Part shown: piece after piece, positions 17,062-26,571 of the stretch
Numbering within the stretch: the first letter of the stretch is position 1
Layout of the letters: every line of letters begins with the position of its first letter
Assembly: GCF_000718015.1 (NCBI RefSeq)
Contig: NZ_JODY01000040.1
Coordinates: 1 to 64,000, forward strand
DNA: 64,000 bases
Source: Streptomyces catenulae
Lineage (GTDB): Bacteria; Actinomycetota; Actinomycetes; Streptomycetales; Streptomycetaceae
Direction: 5' to 3'
Position numbers and translations under genes: made by a program
Notes under the pieces: model-generated
Database searches by the model: none
Told to the model about the DNA's origin: nothing
Seen by the model: the letters and a program-made list of their open reading frames with translations, nothing else

Positions 17062-18786
17062 GTGAACGACCGTCACCCGTCGGAGGGTCCACTCCCGACA
17101 GGCCCCGCTCCCGACGCCTCGTACGGGCACTCCGCCACGTACGGCCCCTACGGGCAGCAGCACCCCGCGGCCGGATACACCGGTTACGACGGCGGTGATC
17201 CGCTCTTCGGTTCGCTGCCCGCCGATTACGGCACCGGGCAGTACCCGACGGCCGGTTACGGCGGCGACCCGTACGGCCCCGGCGCCTACGACACCGGCTC
17301 CTACGCCGCGTCCGCATACGGCGCGACCCCGCACGACACGGGTTCCTACGCCACCGGCGGGTACGGCACGACCGGCTACGACACCGGCGCGCACCACACC
17401 GCGGCCTACGGGACCGGCTACGGCACGGGCACCCAGGGCGGCGGTTACGACCCCTACGCCCACACCGGCCACGAAGCACCCGTCACCGGCACCCACGGAT
17501 ACGGCTACGACGACGGGTACGGCACCCACACCGGCGCCTACCCGACCGGCACCCACCACGCCGCCTACGGCACCGGCTCCTACGACACGCTCGCCCCCGC
17601 CGCGGACGCCCCCGGCGCTTACGACTACGCCGGTGACCCGCTCGGCAGCGGCGGCTTCTCCATCGGCACCGGGCACTACGACACCACCGGGTACGACGAC
17701 CGGACCGCGTACGGCACCGGCGGCTACGAGGCGACCGCCACGGTCGTGCAGCCCGCCGTCACCGAGGACGCCGGGCACGACGCGTCCGGGCACGACGCCA
17801 CCGCCGTGTGGCCGACGATCGACCAGGCGGCCACCGCGATCATCCCGGCGCAGAGCGGCCCCCCGGCCGTCGACTCGCTGCCGCACGGGCCCGCCGAACC
17901 GCCGCGGCCCGACGCCGGATCCCCGGGGTCCGGTTCGGGGGCCCGCGCCGCCGCGGTCGCCGACGCGATGACCCAGGCGGTCCCGGTCGTCCCGTCCGGC
18001 CCCGCCGACGACGCCCCCGACCACGGCCGGGCCGCCGCCCCCGCGGGGCGCGGTCGCAGCCGCCGCCGGACGGCGAAGCGGTCGGCGCTGCTGACCATCG
18101 CGGTGCCCTCCGTCGCCGCCCTCGGCGTCTGCGCCGCCGCGGCGGCCACCGTCGGCAGCTTCGGCGGGGACGAGAAGGACGAGGCGGCGCAGGCCGCACC
18201 GGAGGCCGGGGGCGTCAAGCCGTCGACGGCCAACAGCAAGCTCGACACCCAGCTCGCCGGACTCAGCGCCGGGGCCGACGACTTCGCCGACCGGGCGAGC
18301 CGCACCCAGGAGCGCATCGACCTCAAGGCCCGGCAGGTCGCCGAGAAGAAGCGCAAGGAGGACGAGGCGCGGCGCAAGGAGGCCCTGCGCCCGAAGTTCC
18401 TGCTGCCGGTCACCCAGCACGGGCTGAGCGCGCTCTTCGGTCAGGCGGGCGTCAACTGGATGTCCGTCCACACCGGCATCGACTTCCCCGTCCAGTACGG
18501 CACCCCCGTGATGGCCGCGACCGACGGCACCGTCCGCACCCAGTGGAACTCCGCCTACGGCAACATGGCGATCGTGACGTCCCCCGACGGTACGGAGACG
18601 TGGTACTGCCACCTCAGCAGCACCAAGATCCGCTCCGGTTCGGTCAAGGCCGGGGACCAGATCGCGTACTCGGGCAGCTCCGGCAACTCCACCGGCCCGC
18701 ATCTCCACTTCGAGGTGCGGCCGGGCGGCGGCTCGCCGATCAACCCGCTGCCGTGGCTGCAGAGCCACGGGCTCAACCCCAACTGA
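17062..18786 (+). CDS. Membrane-anchored M23 (LytM) peptidoglycan endopeptidase
   Basis: The 574-aa protein has three parts. Residues 1-240 are a Tyr/Gly/Thr/His-rich disordered arm of repeats such as YGTGSYDT. A single membrane segment lies at about 341-362, followed by a coiled coil with many Lys/Glu. The C-terminal M23 domain (about 455-570) has HTGIDF (zinc His and Asp) and HLHF, so it should be an active metallopeptidase cutting cross-bridges outside the cell. The start is GTG 17062 (a GTG at 17059 is also possible) after GAGAAG. It is the sole gene in its unit. Confidence 0.9.
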   Translation: MNDRHPSEGPLPTGPAPDASYGHSATYGPYGQQHPAAGYTGYDGGDPLFGSLPADYGTGQYPTAGYGGDPYGPGAYDTGSYAASAYGATPHDTGSYATGGYGTTGYDTGAHHTAAYGTGYGTGTQGGGYDPYAHTGHEAPVTGTHGYGYDDGYGTHTGAYPTGTHHAAYGTGSYDTLAPAADAPGAYDYAGDPLGSGGFSIGTGHYDTTGYDDRTAYGTGGYEATATVVQPAVTEDAGHDASGHDATAVWPTIDQAATAIIPAQSGPPAVDSLPHGPAEPPRPDAGSPGSGSGARAAAVADAMTQAVPVVPSGPADDAPDHGRAAAPAGRGRSRRRTAKRSALLTIAVPSVAALGVCAAAAATVGSFGGDEKDEAAQAAPEAGGVKPSTANSKLDTQLAGLSAGADDFADRASRTQERIDLKARQVAEKKRKEDEARRKEALRPKFLLPVTQHGLSALFGQAGVNWMSVHTGIDFPVQYGTPVMAATDGTVRTQWNSAYGNMAIVTSPDGTETWYCHLSSTKIRSGSVKAGDQIAYSGSSGNSTGPHLHFEVRPGGGSPINPLPWLQSHGLNPN

Positions 18787-18829
18787 CGCCCGGCGCCCGC
18801 CGGTCGCTCCGGCAGGCGCCCCACGTGGT

Positions 18830-18860
18830 GGCCCGGCCCCTTCGAGGGCCGGGCCTTTTT
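18830..18860 (+). terminator. Rho-independent terminator after the M23 gene
   Basis: GGCCCGGCCC (18830-18839) pairs with GGGCCGGGCC (18846-18855) and is followed at once by TTTTT. The last T is the first base of the reverse-complement pcrA stop, so the two converging genes nearly touch. Confidence 0.9.
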
Positions 18861-21361
18861 CACAGCTTCTCGACCGGGGCGTACCGCAGCAGCAGCCGCT
18901 TGGGCTTCTCGCCGCCGAAGTCGATCGTCGCCTCGGCGTTGTCCCCGCTGCCCTTGACGCCGGTGACCGTGCCGAGGCCGAAGCTGTCGTGGGTGACGCG
19001 GTCGCCGACGGCGAGCGCCACCACCGGGCGGTCGTTGCCCCGCCGGGTGGCGAACCCGCTCGGGCCACTCTTGGCGCGCGGCGTACCGAAACCGGAGCTG
19101 AGCCCGCCGCCCCCGCCGCCGCCGGAGCGCATCCCGCCCATCGTCGCGGACGGGGTCGCCGGGCCGGTGCGCCGCCAGTCGACGAACGAGGCGGGGATCT
19201 CCTCCAGGAACCGCGACGGCGGGTTGTACGACGGCTGGCCCCAGGCGCTGCGCATCGTGGAGCGGGTGAGGTAGAGACGCTCGCGAGCGCGGGTGATGCC
19301 GACGTAGGCGAGGCGGCGCTCCTCCTCCAGCTCCTTGGTCTGGCCGAGGGCGCGCATGTGCGGGAAGACGCCGTCCTCCATGCCGGTGAGGAAGACGACC
19401 GGGAACTCCAGGCCCTTGGCGGTGTGCAGGGTCATGAGCGTGACGACGCCGCTGCCGTCCTCGTCCTCGTCGGGGATCTGGTCGGAGTCGGCGACCAGCG
19501 CGACCTGCTCCAGGAAGTCGGCGAGCGTACCGCCGGAGACGGGCTCCTCCGCCTCGGTGTCCGTGCCCTCCGCGGCGGGACCGGCCACCCGGTCCTGCTC
19601 GAACTCCAGGGCCACGGCGGCGAGTTCCTGGAGGTTCTCGATCCGGGTCTCGTCCTGCGGGTCGGTGGAGGACTGCAGCTCGGCGAGGTAGCCGGTGCGC
19701 TCCAGGACCGCTTCGAGGACGGTGGCCGGTCCGGCGCCGGACTCGACGACGGTGCGCAGCTCTTCCATCAGGGTGTTGAAGCGGCGGACGGCGTTGGCGG
19801 AGCGGGCGGCCATGCCGTACGCCTCGTCGACGCGGCGCAGCGCCTGCGGGAAGCTGATCTTCTCGCGGAGCGCCAGGGCGTCGATCATCGCCTCGGCGCG
19901 GTCGCCGATGCCGCGCTTGGGGACGTTGAGGATCCGGCGGAGCGGGACGGTGTCCTCCGGATTGGCGAGCACCCGCAGGTACGCGAGGATGTCGCGGACC
20001 TCCTTGCGCTCGTAGAAGCGGACGCCGCCGACGACCTTGTAGGGCAGTCCGACGCGGATGAGGATTTCCTCGAAGACGCGGGACTGGGCGTTGGTGCGGT
20101 AGAAGATCGCGACGTCTCCGGCGCGGGCGTCCTTCGCGTCGGTGAGGCGGTCGATCTCCTCGGCGACGAACTGGGCCTCGTCGTGCTCGGTGTCGGCGAC
20201 GTACCCGGTGATACGGGGGCCCTCGCCGGCTTCGGTCCAGAGATTCTTGGGGCGGCGGTTCTCGTTGCGCTCGATGACGGCGTTGGCGGCGGAGAGGATC
20301 GTCTGCGTGGAGCGGTAGTTCTGCTCCAGCAGGATCGTCGTGGCGTCCGGGTAGTCCTCCTCGAACTGGAGGATGTTGCGGATCGTGGCGCCGCGGAAGG
20401 CGTAGATCGACTGGTCGGCGTCGCCGACGACGCACAGCTCGGCGGCGGATTCGGCCGGGCCGACCAGCTCGCGTACGAGGGTGTACTGCGCGTGGTTGGT
20501 GTCCTGGTACTCGTCGACCATGACGTGGCGGAAGCGGCGGCGGTAGTGGGCCGCGACGTCCGGGAACGCCTGGAGGAGGTTGACGGTCGTCATGATGATG
20601 TCGTCGAAGTCCAGGGCGTTGGCCTCGCGCAGCCGTGCCTGGTAGAGCGCGTACGCCTGGGCCAGGGTCTTCTCGAAGCCGTCGGCCGCCTGTCCGGCGA
20701 AGGTCTCCTCGTCGATGAGCTCGTTCTTGAGGTTGGAGACCTTGGCGCTGAAGGACTTGGGCGGGAACCGCTTGGGGTCGAGATCGAGATCGCGGCAGAC
20801 CAGGGCCATCAGGCGCTTGGAGTCGGCGGCGTCGTAGATCGAGAACGACGAGGTGAAGCCGAGGTGCTTGGACTCGCGGCGCAGGATGCGGACGCAGGCG
20901 CTGTGGAAGGTGGAGACCCACATGGCGTTGGCCCGCGGGCCGACCAGCTCCTCGACGCGCTCCTTCATCTCACCGGCGGCCTTGTTGGTGAAGGTGATCG
21001 CGAGGATCTGGCCGGGGTGCACACCGCGGGCGGCGAGCAGATGGGCGATGCGGTGGGTGAGCACACGGGTCTTGCCGGAACCGGCTCCGGCGACGATCAG
21101 CAGCGGGCCGCCGGAGTGCACCACGGCGGCCTTCTGGGCGTCGTTGAGCCCGTCCAGGAGTACGGCCGGGTCGACGGCGGGGCGGGCGGCGCCGTCGCGG
21201 TAGTGCGCGTCCCGGGGTACGGGGGCGTCGTACTTCCCGCTGAAGAGGTCGTGCGGGACCTCCTCCGGGGCCGGGCCGTGCTCGTCCTCGGGGGGCGGCG
21301 GGGGCTCCTCGTCCTTGGGGGCGAGGTCCGCCAGGAAGCTGTCGTCAAAGAGGCTGCTCAT
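18860..21361 (-). CDS. pcrA: ATP-dependent 3'-5' DNA helicase, UvrD/PcrA (UvrD1) type
   Basis: The 833-aa superfamily 1 helicase unwinds DNA in nucleotide-excision repair and clears RecA and replication blocks. All core motifs are visible: Walker A AGAGSGKT (about 91-98), TFTNKAA, VDEYQDTN (motif II), GDADQSIY, QNYRST, and TAKGLEFPVVF late in the protein. The C-terminal 60 residues (DRVTHDSFGLGTV) are the Tudor-like tail that contacts RNA polymerase in PcrA. Start ATG 21359-21361. The N-terminal 60 residues are an acidic Pro-rich extension usual in actinobacteria. Confidence 0.96.
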   Translation of the reverse strand: MSSLFDDSFLADLAPKDEEPPPPPEDEHGPAPEEVPHDLFSGKYDAPVPRDAHYRDGAARPAVDPAVLLDGLNDAQKAAVVHSGGPLLIVAGAGSGKTRVLTHRIAHLLAARGVHPGQILAITFTNKAAGEMKERVEELVGPRANAMWVSTFHSACVRILRRESKHLGFTSSFSIYDAADSKRLMALVCRDLDLDPKRFPPKSFSAKVSNLKNELIDEETFAGQAADGFEKTLAQAYALYQARLREANALDFDDIIMTTVNLLQAFPDVAAHYRRRFRHVMVDEYQDTNHAQYTLVRELVGPAESAAELCVVGDADQSIYAFRGATIRNILQFEEDYPDATTILLEQNYRSTQTILSAANAVIERNENRRPKNLWTEAGEGPRITGYVADTEHDEAQFVAEEIDRLTDAKDARAGDVAIFYRTNAQSRVFEEILIRVGLPYKVVGGVRFYERKEVRDILAYLRVLANPEDTVPLRRILNVPKRGIGDRAEAMIDALALREKISFPQALRRVDEAYGMAARSANAVRRFNTLMEELRTVVESGAGPATVLEAVLERTGYLAELQSSTDPQDETRIENLQELAAVALEFEQDRVAGPAAEGTDTEAEEPVSGGTLADFLEQVALVADSDQIPDEDEDGSGVVTLMTLHTAKGLEFPVVFLTGMEDGVFPHMRALGQTKELEEERRLAYVGITRARERLYLTRSTMRSAWGQPSYNPPSRFLEEIPASFVDWRRTGPATPSATMGGMRSGGGGGGGLSSGFGTPRAKSGPSGFATRRGNDRPVVALAVGDRVTHDSFGLGTVTGVKGSGDNAEATIDFGGEKPKRLLLRYAPVEKL

Positions 21362-21639
21362 CGCCCACCGAGTCTAGGCCGCCCCACTGACAGTCGGGCC
21401 CGGAGCCGGGGAAAGGCCGGAAGTCGGGGCGTTCCGGCCCCGCAGCCCCACGAAACCGGCATTCCGTGCAGATACCCCGCCTTGCCCACACGAACGTCAC
21501 CTCATGCACACAGGTCACGAAAAGGTTTCGGGCAAATCGAACATCTGCCTTCACAGGAGCCACACGAGTTGGCTAGGTTCACGCTCGGGCTGCCTGCATC
21601 CCGTGGACGACAGCGTCCGCACGGGCCGCCTCCGCCGAG

Positions 21640-21800
21640 TCCGGCCCTGCCCCCCACGGCACCCGGAGCCGGGGACCCACCAGCACCACCGGGGTGAATC
21701 GGTCGGTACCGCCGCCGCGCGCGAACGTACGGACCGTAGGGCAAGCCTTCCGTCTGCGACACCGCCCGAACCCGACAGCTAACCCGGTAGGCGGTCCACG
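21640..21800 (+). promoter_or_regulatory. c-di-AMP riboswitch (ydaO-yuaA class)
   Basis: The stretch contains the conserved blocks of the ydaO class: GGGGACCCA, then GGGGTGAATC (21691-21700), CCGTAGGGCAAGC, and CCGAACCCGACAGCTAACCC (from 21766) ending in GGTAGGCGG just before the ribosome site of the NlpC/P60 gene. In Streptomyces this class sits before cell-wall hydrolase genes and turns them off when c-di-AMP is high. The 5' boundary is approximate. It accounts for most of the 455-nt gap 21362-21816. Confidence 0.88.
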
Positions 21801-21816
21801 GAAGGAGTCGTCGGCC

Positions 21817-22977
21817 TTGCCGTCGCACCGCAAGCCGCGTACCCGCGTCCTCACCTCGCCCGGCAGCCGCCGGACGGCCGCCGGTCTGACGACCGCGGCG
21901 CTCGCCACGGTCACCCTGCTCTCGCAGTCGGCCGAGGCGTCCCCCCGCTCCCCGAAGCCGACCGTCGAAGAGGTCAAGAAGAAGGTCGACACCCTCTACC
22001 GGCAGGCCGAGGTCGCGACCCAGAAGTACAACGCCGTCAAGGAGCACGTCGACGCGCGCCGGTCCGAGGTCAGCGACCTCCAGGACGCCGCGGCGCGCCG
22101 CACCGGCAAGCTCAACGAGGCCCGCCGCGAGCTGGGCACCTTCGCCGCCGCGCAGTACCGCGGCGGCGGGCTGAACCCGACCGCGCAGCTGATGTTCTCC
22201 AAGGACCCGCAGCAGTTCGCCGACCGCAGCCACCTGATGGAACGGCTGACCGGGCGGCAGCAGCAGGCCGTCGACGCCTACCAGGAGCAGCAGGCCGCCG
22301 CCGCCCACCAGCGGGCCGAGGCGACCCGCAGCCTGGAGCGCCTCCAGGAGTCGCAGTCCGAGCTGGCCGACTCCAAGCGGACGGTCCAGGGCAAGCTGTC
22401 CGAGGCCCGCCAACTGCTCTCCGACCTGACCGCCCAGGAGAAGGCGCGCCTGGCGGAGCTGGAGCGCAAGAAGGAGGAGGCGGCCCGGCGCAAGGCCGAG
22501 GAGGAGCAGCGCAAGCAGCGCGAGCAGCCCGGCGGCGGGTCGGACACCGGCTCTCCCGGTACGGGCACCGGCGACTCCGGTACGCCCGACCCGGGTCAGG
22601 GCGGCGGACCGGCCGACGGCTCGTACCGCACCAAGGCCGAGAAGGCGCTCGCGTTCGCCCGCGCCCAGATGGGCAAGCCGTACGTCTGGGGCGCCACCGG
22701 CCCCAATTCGTACGACTGCTCCGGGCTGACGCAGGCCGCGTGGAAGGCGGCGGGGGTGAGCCTGCCGCGTACGACGTGGGACCAGGTGAAGGTCGGCCAG
22801 CGCGTCGCCACCAAGGATCTCGCCCCCGGTGACCTGGTGTTCTTCTACAACGACATCAGCCACGTCGGGATGTACATCGGCGACGGCAAGATGATCCACG
22901 CCCCGAAGCCGGGCGCCAGCGTGCGCATCGAGTCGATCTACTACATGCCGATCTACGGCAGCGTCCGCCCCGCGTGA
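21817..22977 (+). CDS. Secreted NlpC/P60 peptidoglycan endopeptidase
   Basis: The 386-aa protein has a signal peptide (about residues 10-45, ending SAEASP), a long coiled coil (about 50-225, Lys/Glu/Gln-rich) and a C-terminal NlpC/P60 domain. Catalytic Cys301 is in YDCSGLTQAAW and the His in ISHVGMYIGDG. It should cut D-Glu to diamino-acid bonds in the stem peptide. TTG 21817 is chosen because GGAAGGAG lies 9 nt upstream and the riboswitch ends there; an upstream ATG at 21694 lies inside the riboswitch. The coiled coil may hold the domain inactive until activated, as in RipA/FtsX-EnvC-like systems (inference). Confidence 0.93.
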   Translation: MPSHRKPRTRVLTSPGSRRTAAGLTTAALATVTLLSQSAEASPRSPKPTVEEVKKKVDTLYRQAEVATQKYNAVKEHVDARRSEVSDLQDAAARRTGKLNEARRELGTFAAAQYRGGGLNPTAQLMFSKDPQQFADRSHLMERLTGRQQQAVDAYQEQQAAAAHQRAEATRSLERLQESQSELADSKRTVQGKLSEARQLLSDLTAQEKARLAELERKKEEAARRKAEEEQRKQREQPGGGSDTGSPGTGTGDSGTPDPGQGGGPADGSYRTKAEKALAFARAQMGKPYVWGATGPNSYDCSGLTQAAWKAAGVSLPRTTWDQVKVGQRVATKDLAPGDLVFFYNDISHVGMYIGDGKMIHAPKPGASVRIESIYYMPIYGSVRPA

Positions 22978-22980
22978 CGC

Positions 22981-23063
22981 CCCTCCGGGCGGCCGCCCGC
23001 ACCGCGCGGCCGCCCGGAGGGAACGGCTCCGGCCCGGTCCCTCGGTGAGGGGCCGGGCCGGAG
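22981..23063. terminator. Double hairpin between NlpC/P60 and the small membrane gene
   Basis: Hairpin 1 pairs CCCTCCGGGCGGCCGC (22981-22996) with 23006-23021 over 16 perfect bp. Hairpin 2 pairs 23027-23043 with 23047-23063 over 17 bp with one G-T pair. They serve the converging genes. Confidence 0.85.
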
Positions 23064-23119
23064 GCGTACGCGGGGTGTGCCGGGGGCGCGGGGGACAGGG
23101 CCGCGCGCCCCGGTCGGGC

Positions 23120-23473
23120 TCAGGTCCAGAGCACCGCGATGAAGATGTTGACCATGGTGAGCAGGCCGACCGTGCCGAACAGCGGCTTGGCGATGCTCTC
23201 CTCGTCCCGCTTGACGTAGACCAGCCCCAGGATGACGACCAGGACGGCCAGCTTCACGCCGATCTTGATGTTGTCGACGGAGCTGCCCTGGGCCTGGTTC
23301 AGGCCGACCAGCGCGATGCCGGTGACCAGCATCGTCAGCGCACCGTGCAGCATCGCCGGCACGAACCGGGCGGTGCCCGCGCTCATCGCCTTCATCTGCG
23401 TGAGAAAGCCTCCCAGCAGGGAGGCGATACCGATGATGTGCAGACCGACGAAGATATTGATTACTACGTCCAT
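23120..23473 (-). CDS. Small four-pass membrane protein
   Basis: The 117-aa protein is almost all membrane: segments near 3-22, 33-57, 69-91 and 97-116. KAMSAGTARFVP and VKRDEES form the loops. It is a typical conserved Streptomyces integral membrane protein with no known job. ATG 23471-23473 has no ribosome site, but TACGAT lies exactly 7 nt upstream, so it is probably leaderless; a 9-codon longer start at 23500 has its GGAGGT touching the ATG. It diverges from the GNAT gene, whose start looks leaderless too. Confidence 0.75.
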   Translation of the reverse strand: MDVVINIFVGLHIIGIASLLGGFLTQMKAMSAGTARFVPAMLHGALTMLVTGIALVGLNQAQGSSVDNIKIGVKLAVLVVILGLVYVKRDEESIAKPLFGTVGLLTMVNIFIAVLWT

Positions 23474-23586
23474 AGTGCGGATCGTAACGGTCTCCCCCAT
23501 ACCTCCTTCGGGGGGCCTCGTCGCGACTGTTCCTGGCCTGTTCGTGGCCTGTCCGCGCCGTGGGGGCCGGTTCTAGGCTGCGGCGC

Positions 23587-24309
23587 ATGGAACTGGGGAA
23601 CGGCGGGGACGCCGGTTCAGGGGGCTCGGTGGCCGTCGCCGACCGGGCCGGTCTCGTACGGATCGTCGAGGTCTGGGCGCACGGGTGGGCGCGGGCCCGC
23701 ACCCACCCGGTGCCGCGGGTGGTCCCGGGCGGCCTCCGCATCGAGCTCGGCCGTCCACGCGACGCCGTGCGGTACATCCTCCCGGACCCCGACCCCGTGG
23801 CGCTACGCGATCTGGACCGTACGGCGGCGGCGCCGCACACCTGGATCAAGGTCTTCGCGCCCCACGCCGAGGTCGCGCCGCTGCTCTCCCCCGCCTGGCA
23901 CCACGCCGGACCGCAGTACCTCATGACGGCCCCGATGCCGCCGTCCTCCCAGGTCACACCGGCACCACCCGGCTACCGCCTGGACACCGAGGAGTGCGAC
24001 GGGATCCTGGACGTACGGGTGTGGGCCACGGGCGAGGCGGCCGACCGGCCCGCCGCGAGCGGCCGGGCGGCGCTCATCGGCGGCACCGGCGGCGCCCCGC
24101 TCTCCGCCGTCTTCGACATGATCACCACCGAGCCGGAACACCGCCGCCGGGGTCTGGGCCGCCTGGTCATGACGGTGCTCGGCATCCACGCCGCCCGGCG
24201 GGGCGCCTCCGAGGGCCTGCTCGTCGCCACGCCCTCCGGCCGGGAGCTGTACGCGTCCCTGGGCTGGTGCCTGCGCTCCCCGGCGACGGAGATGGTGTGC
24301 AAGGGGTGA
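23587..24309 (+). CDS. GNAT-family N-acetyltransferase
   Basis: The 240-aa protein has its acetyl-CoA site in the C-terminal half: HRRRGLGRLVMTVLG (about 180-194) fits the Q/RxxGxG/A motif, followed by GLLVATPSGRELYASLGW, the usual GNAT strand-helix end. The N-terminal half is divergent and may bind the substrate, which is unknown. TAGGCT stands 7 nt before ATG 23587 with no Shine-Dalgarno sequence, suggesting a leaderless message. Confidence 0.85.
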   Translation: MELGNGGDAGSGGSVAVADRAGLVRIVEVWAHGWARARTHPVPRVVPGGLRIELGRPRDAVRYILPDPDPVALRDLDRTAAAPHTWIKVFAPHAEVAPLLSPAWHHAGPQYLMTAPMPPSSQVTPAPPGYRLDTEECDGILDVRVWATGEAADRPAASGRAALIGGTGGAPLSAVFDMITTEPEHRRRGLGRLVMTVLGIHAARRGASEGLLVATPSGRELYASLGWCLRSPATEMVCKG

Positions 24310-24367
24310 GCGGGCGTGCGGCCCCGGGTGGGCCGTGGGGCGCGGGGCGCTCCGTGGGTCCGGTGGG

Positions 24368-25492
24368 TCAGCTCCGGACCTGGTGGCTCAGCCAGCGGAA
24401 GATCTCGGGGACCTGTTCGCGCCACACCGCGCTGGTGTGGCCACCGGCGTTCTTGCTGATGTGCTGCACGGTCACCGTGGTGGGCCGCCGGGCCTCCCGC
24501 TGCAGTCCGAGACCGGCCTCGTAGCCGTCGCCGGAGGCGCCGGAGAGGAAGAGCGCGGTACGCGGCGGACGTCCGGCCAGGTTGGCCTCGCGCAGTTCGT
24601 GCAGCGGGTTGCTCTCGATCCGCAGCTTCGGGTCCTTGCCCGCGAGCGAGGTGGCCTCGCCCGCCGGGTCGTTGTAGCCGGACATGCCGACCGCCGCGTG
24701 GTAGCGGTCCGGGTGGGCCAGCGCGAGCCGGGTCGCGCAGTGCGCCCCGGCGGAGTAACCGGCCAGCGCCCAGGAGTCGGCGTGGTCCTCGGCGCGGAAG
24801 GTGTTGATGACCATCTGGCGTACGTCGACGGTCAGCCAGCTGTCGGCGTTGACCTTCCCGGGGATGTTGACGCAGCCCGTGTCGGCGCCCTGGTAGATGT
24901 TGGTGCGCGGCGCGACCAGGATGAACGGCTTGATCTCCCCGCGCTCCATCAGCGGCTGCAGCTGCCGACCGGCCGCCAGCGTGCCCAGCCAGGACTTGGC
25001 CGAGCCGGGGTAGCCGGGCAGCAACTCGACCACCGGGAACTTCTTGGTGCGGTACGCCGGGTCGTGGTACTGCGGCGGCAGCCAGACGTACACCTCACCG
25101 CTGACGCCGGAGATCCGGCCCTGGAGCTCCGTCATCTGCACCCCGGGCCCGACGACCGGATCGTCCGCGGGGTGGAACGCCTGGGCCCGGCGCGGCTCGG
25201 CGGAGATCTGGCGGCCGCCCAGCCCGTCGGGCCCGAGGTCCTGGGCCGCCTCGATGTGGCTGCCGGTGCCGAGCAGGTCGTCCCAGGTGTCGTAGAGGTT
25301 GTTGGCGTTGTTGACCAGCACGAAGACCAGGGTGATGGCGGTGGCCTGCGCGAACAGCAGCATCAGCAGACGGACGGTGCCGCGCACCAGGCGCGGCCCG
25401 GCTATCCGGCTCCACAGCGCCAGCGGCAGGACGATCGCGACGACCAGCAGCAGAAGCGAGGTGAGGAAGAAGGGCGTGCCCGTCAGGCTCAT
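24368..25492 (-). CDS. Membrane-anchored esterase of the antigen 85/esterase D alpha/beta-hydrolase type
   Basis: The 374-aa protein begins with two membrane segments (about 8-30 and 39-64), then an extracytoplasmic hydrolase domain. FPVVELLPGYPGSAKSW precedes the nucleophile elbow GYSAG, and GGHTSAVWREQVPEIFRWL carries the catalytic His. Relatives include mycolyltransferase-like and S-formylglutathione hydrolase-like esterases; the substrate is not known, and Streptomyces makes no mycolic acids. ATG 25490-25492 follows AAGCGAG. The 248-nt gap to the response regulator holds only GC-rich imperfect hairpins. Confidence 0.85.
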   Translation of the reverse strand: MSLTGTPFFLTSLLLLVVAIVLPLALWSRIAGPRLVRGTVRLLMLLFAQATAITLVFVLVNNANNLYDTWDDLLGTGSHIEAAQDLGPDGLGGRQISAEPRRAQAFHPADDPVVGPGVQMTELQGRISGVSGEVYVWLPPQYHDPAYRTKKFPVVELLPGYPGSAKSWLGTLAAGRQLQPLMERGEIKPFILVAPRTNIYQGADTGCVNIPGKVNADSWLTVDVRQMVINTFRAEDHADSWALAGYSAGAHCATRLALAHPDRYHAAVGMSGYNDPAGEATSLAGKDPKLRIESNPLHELREANLAGRPPRTALFLSGASGDGYEAGLGLQREARRPTTVTVQHISKNAGGHTSAVWREQVPEIFRWLSHQVRS

Positions 25493-25740
25493 CGGGATCT
25501 CGCTTCCAGGACATGTACGGCGTGTACGCGGTCGACGGGGTGGTGGTCGCGCCGACGGCGGCGAGCCTTTCCGCGCCGTTAGACGGCGTTCCACGACGTC
25601 CTGGTTGCCCCTCTTCGCGGGCTTCTTTCCTCCTGTCGTCGGACGGATCTTCGTAGCGGTGCCCAGGTCCGGGCCCCGGTGGGCCGGGATCCCTTGCCAC
25701 AGTGGGCCGGGGTGGGCCGTCCCGGTGGCCCGGCCGGGTG

Positions 25741-26571
25741 TCAGACCAGGCGGCGGGCGGCGGCCCAGCGGGTCAGTTCGTGGCGGTTGGAGAGCTGGAG
25801 CTTGCGCAGCACCGCGGAGACGTGCGACTCCACCGTCTTGACGGAGATGAAGAGCTGCTTGGCGATCTCCTTGTACGCATAGCCACGGGCGATCAGCCGC
25901 AGGACCTCGCGCTCCCGCTGGGTGAGGCGGTCCAGGTCCTCGTCCACCGGCGGGGCGTCCGTGGAGGCGAACGCGTCGAGGACGAACCCGGCCAGCCGGG
26001 GCGAGAACACCGCGTCCCCGTCGGAGACCCGGAAGATCGCGTCGACCAGGTCCTTCCCGGTGATCGTCTTGGTGACGTAGCCGCGTGCGCCGCCCCGGAT
26101 GACGCCGATCACGTCCTCGGCGGCGTCGGAGACCGACAGCGCCAGGAAGCGGACCGGCCGCTCCGGGTCGGCCATCTGCGTCATGCTGCGGCGCAGCACC
26201 TCCACACCGCCGCCGCCGGGCAGATGGACGTCCAGGAGCACGACCTCGGGGCGGGTGGCGGTGATGACCGTGATCGCCTGGTCGACGTCGGCCGCCTCGC
26301 CGACGACCTCGACACCGGTCCGCTCCGTCACCCCGATCTCCGCCTGGACCCCGGTGCGGAACATCCGGTGGTCGTCGACGAGCACCACCCGTACGGTGCG
26401 CCGCTCCTCCTCGCCCGCGCCGTCACCGGTCGGGGAGCCGTCCACCGGTCCCAGCGTCGCGGGCCCGTCGGGTGCCGCGGTGGGGTCGGGGGCCGGGGTG
26501 CCGGTGCCGACCGGGGTGCCCAGGGGGGTGTCGTCGCCACTCATGCCCTGCTGTGCGCCGTCGCTGTTCAT
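25741..26571 (-). CDS. NarL/LuxR-family response regulator, partner of the PspC kinase
   Basis: The 276-aa protein has a disordered 58-residue arm, a receiver domain (VRVVLVDDHRMFRTG; phosphorylated Asp in VVLLDVHLPG; conserved Lys in YVTKTITG) and a C-terminal LuxR helix-turn-helix (LTQREREVLRLIARG...SVKTVESHVSAVLRKL). It should activate genes when phosphorylated by the kinase at 26796, 224 nt upstream on the same strand. The set resembles LiaR of the LiaFSR envelope-stress system. Confidence 0.93.
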   Translation of the reverse strand: MNSDGAQQGMSGDDTPLGTPVGTGTPAPDPTAAPDGPATLGPVDGSPTGDGAGEEERRTVRVVLVDDHRMFRTGVQAEIGVTERTGVEVVGEAADVDQAITVITATRPEVVLLDVHLPGGGGVEVLRRSMTQMADPERPVRFLALSVSDAAEDVIGVIRGGARGYVTKTITGKDLVDAIFRVSDGDAVFSPRLAGFVLDAFASTDAPPVDEDLDRLTQREREVLRLIARGYAYKEIAKQLFISVKTVESHVSAVLRKLQLSNRHELTRWAAARRLV

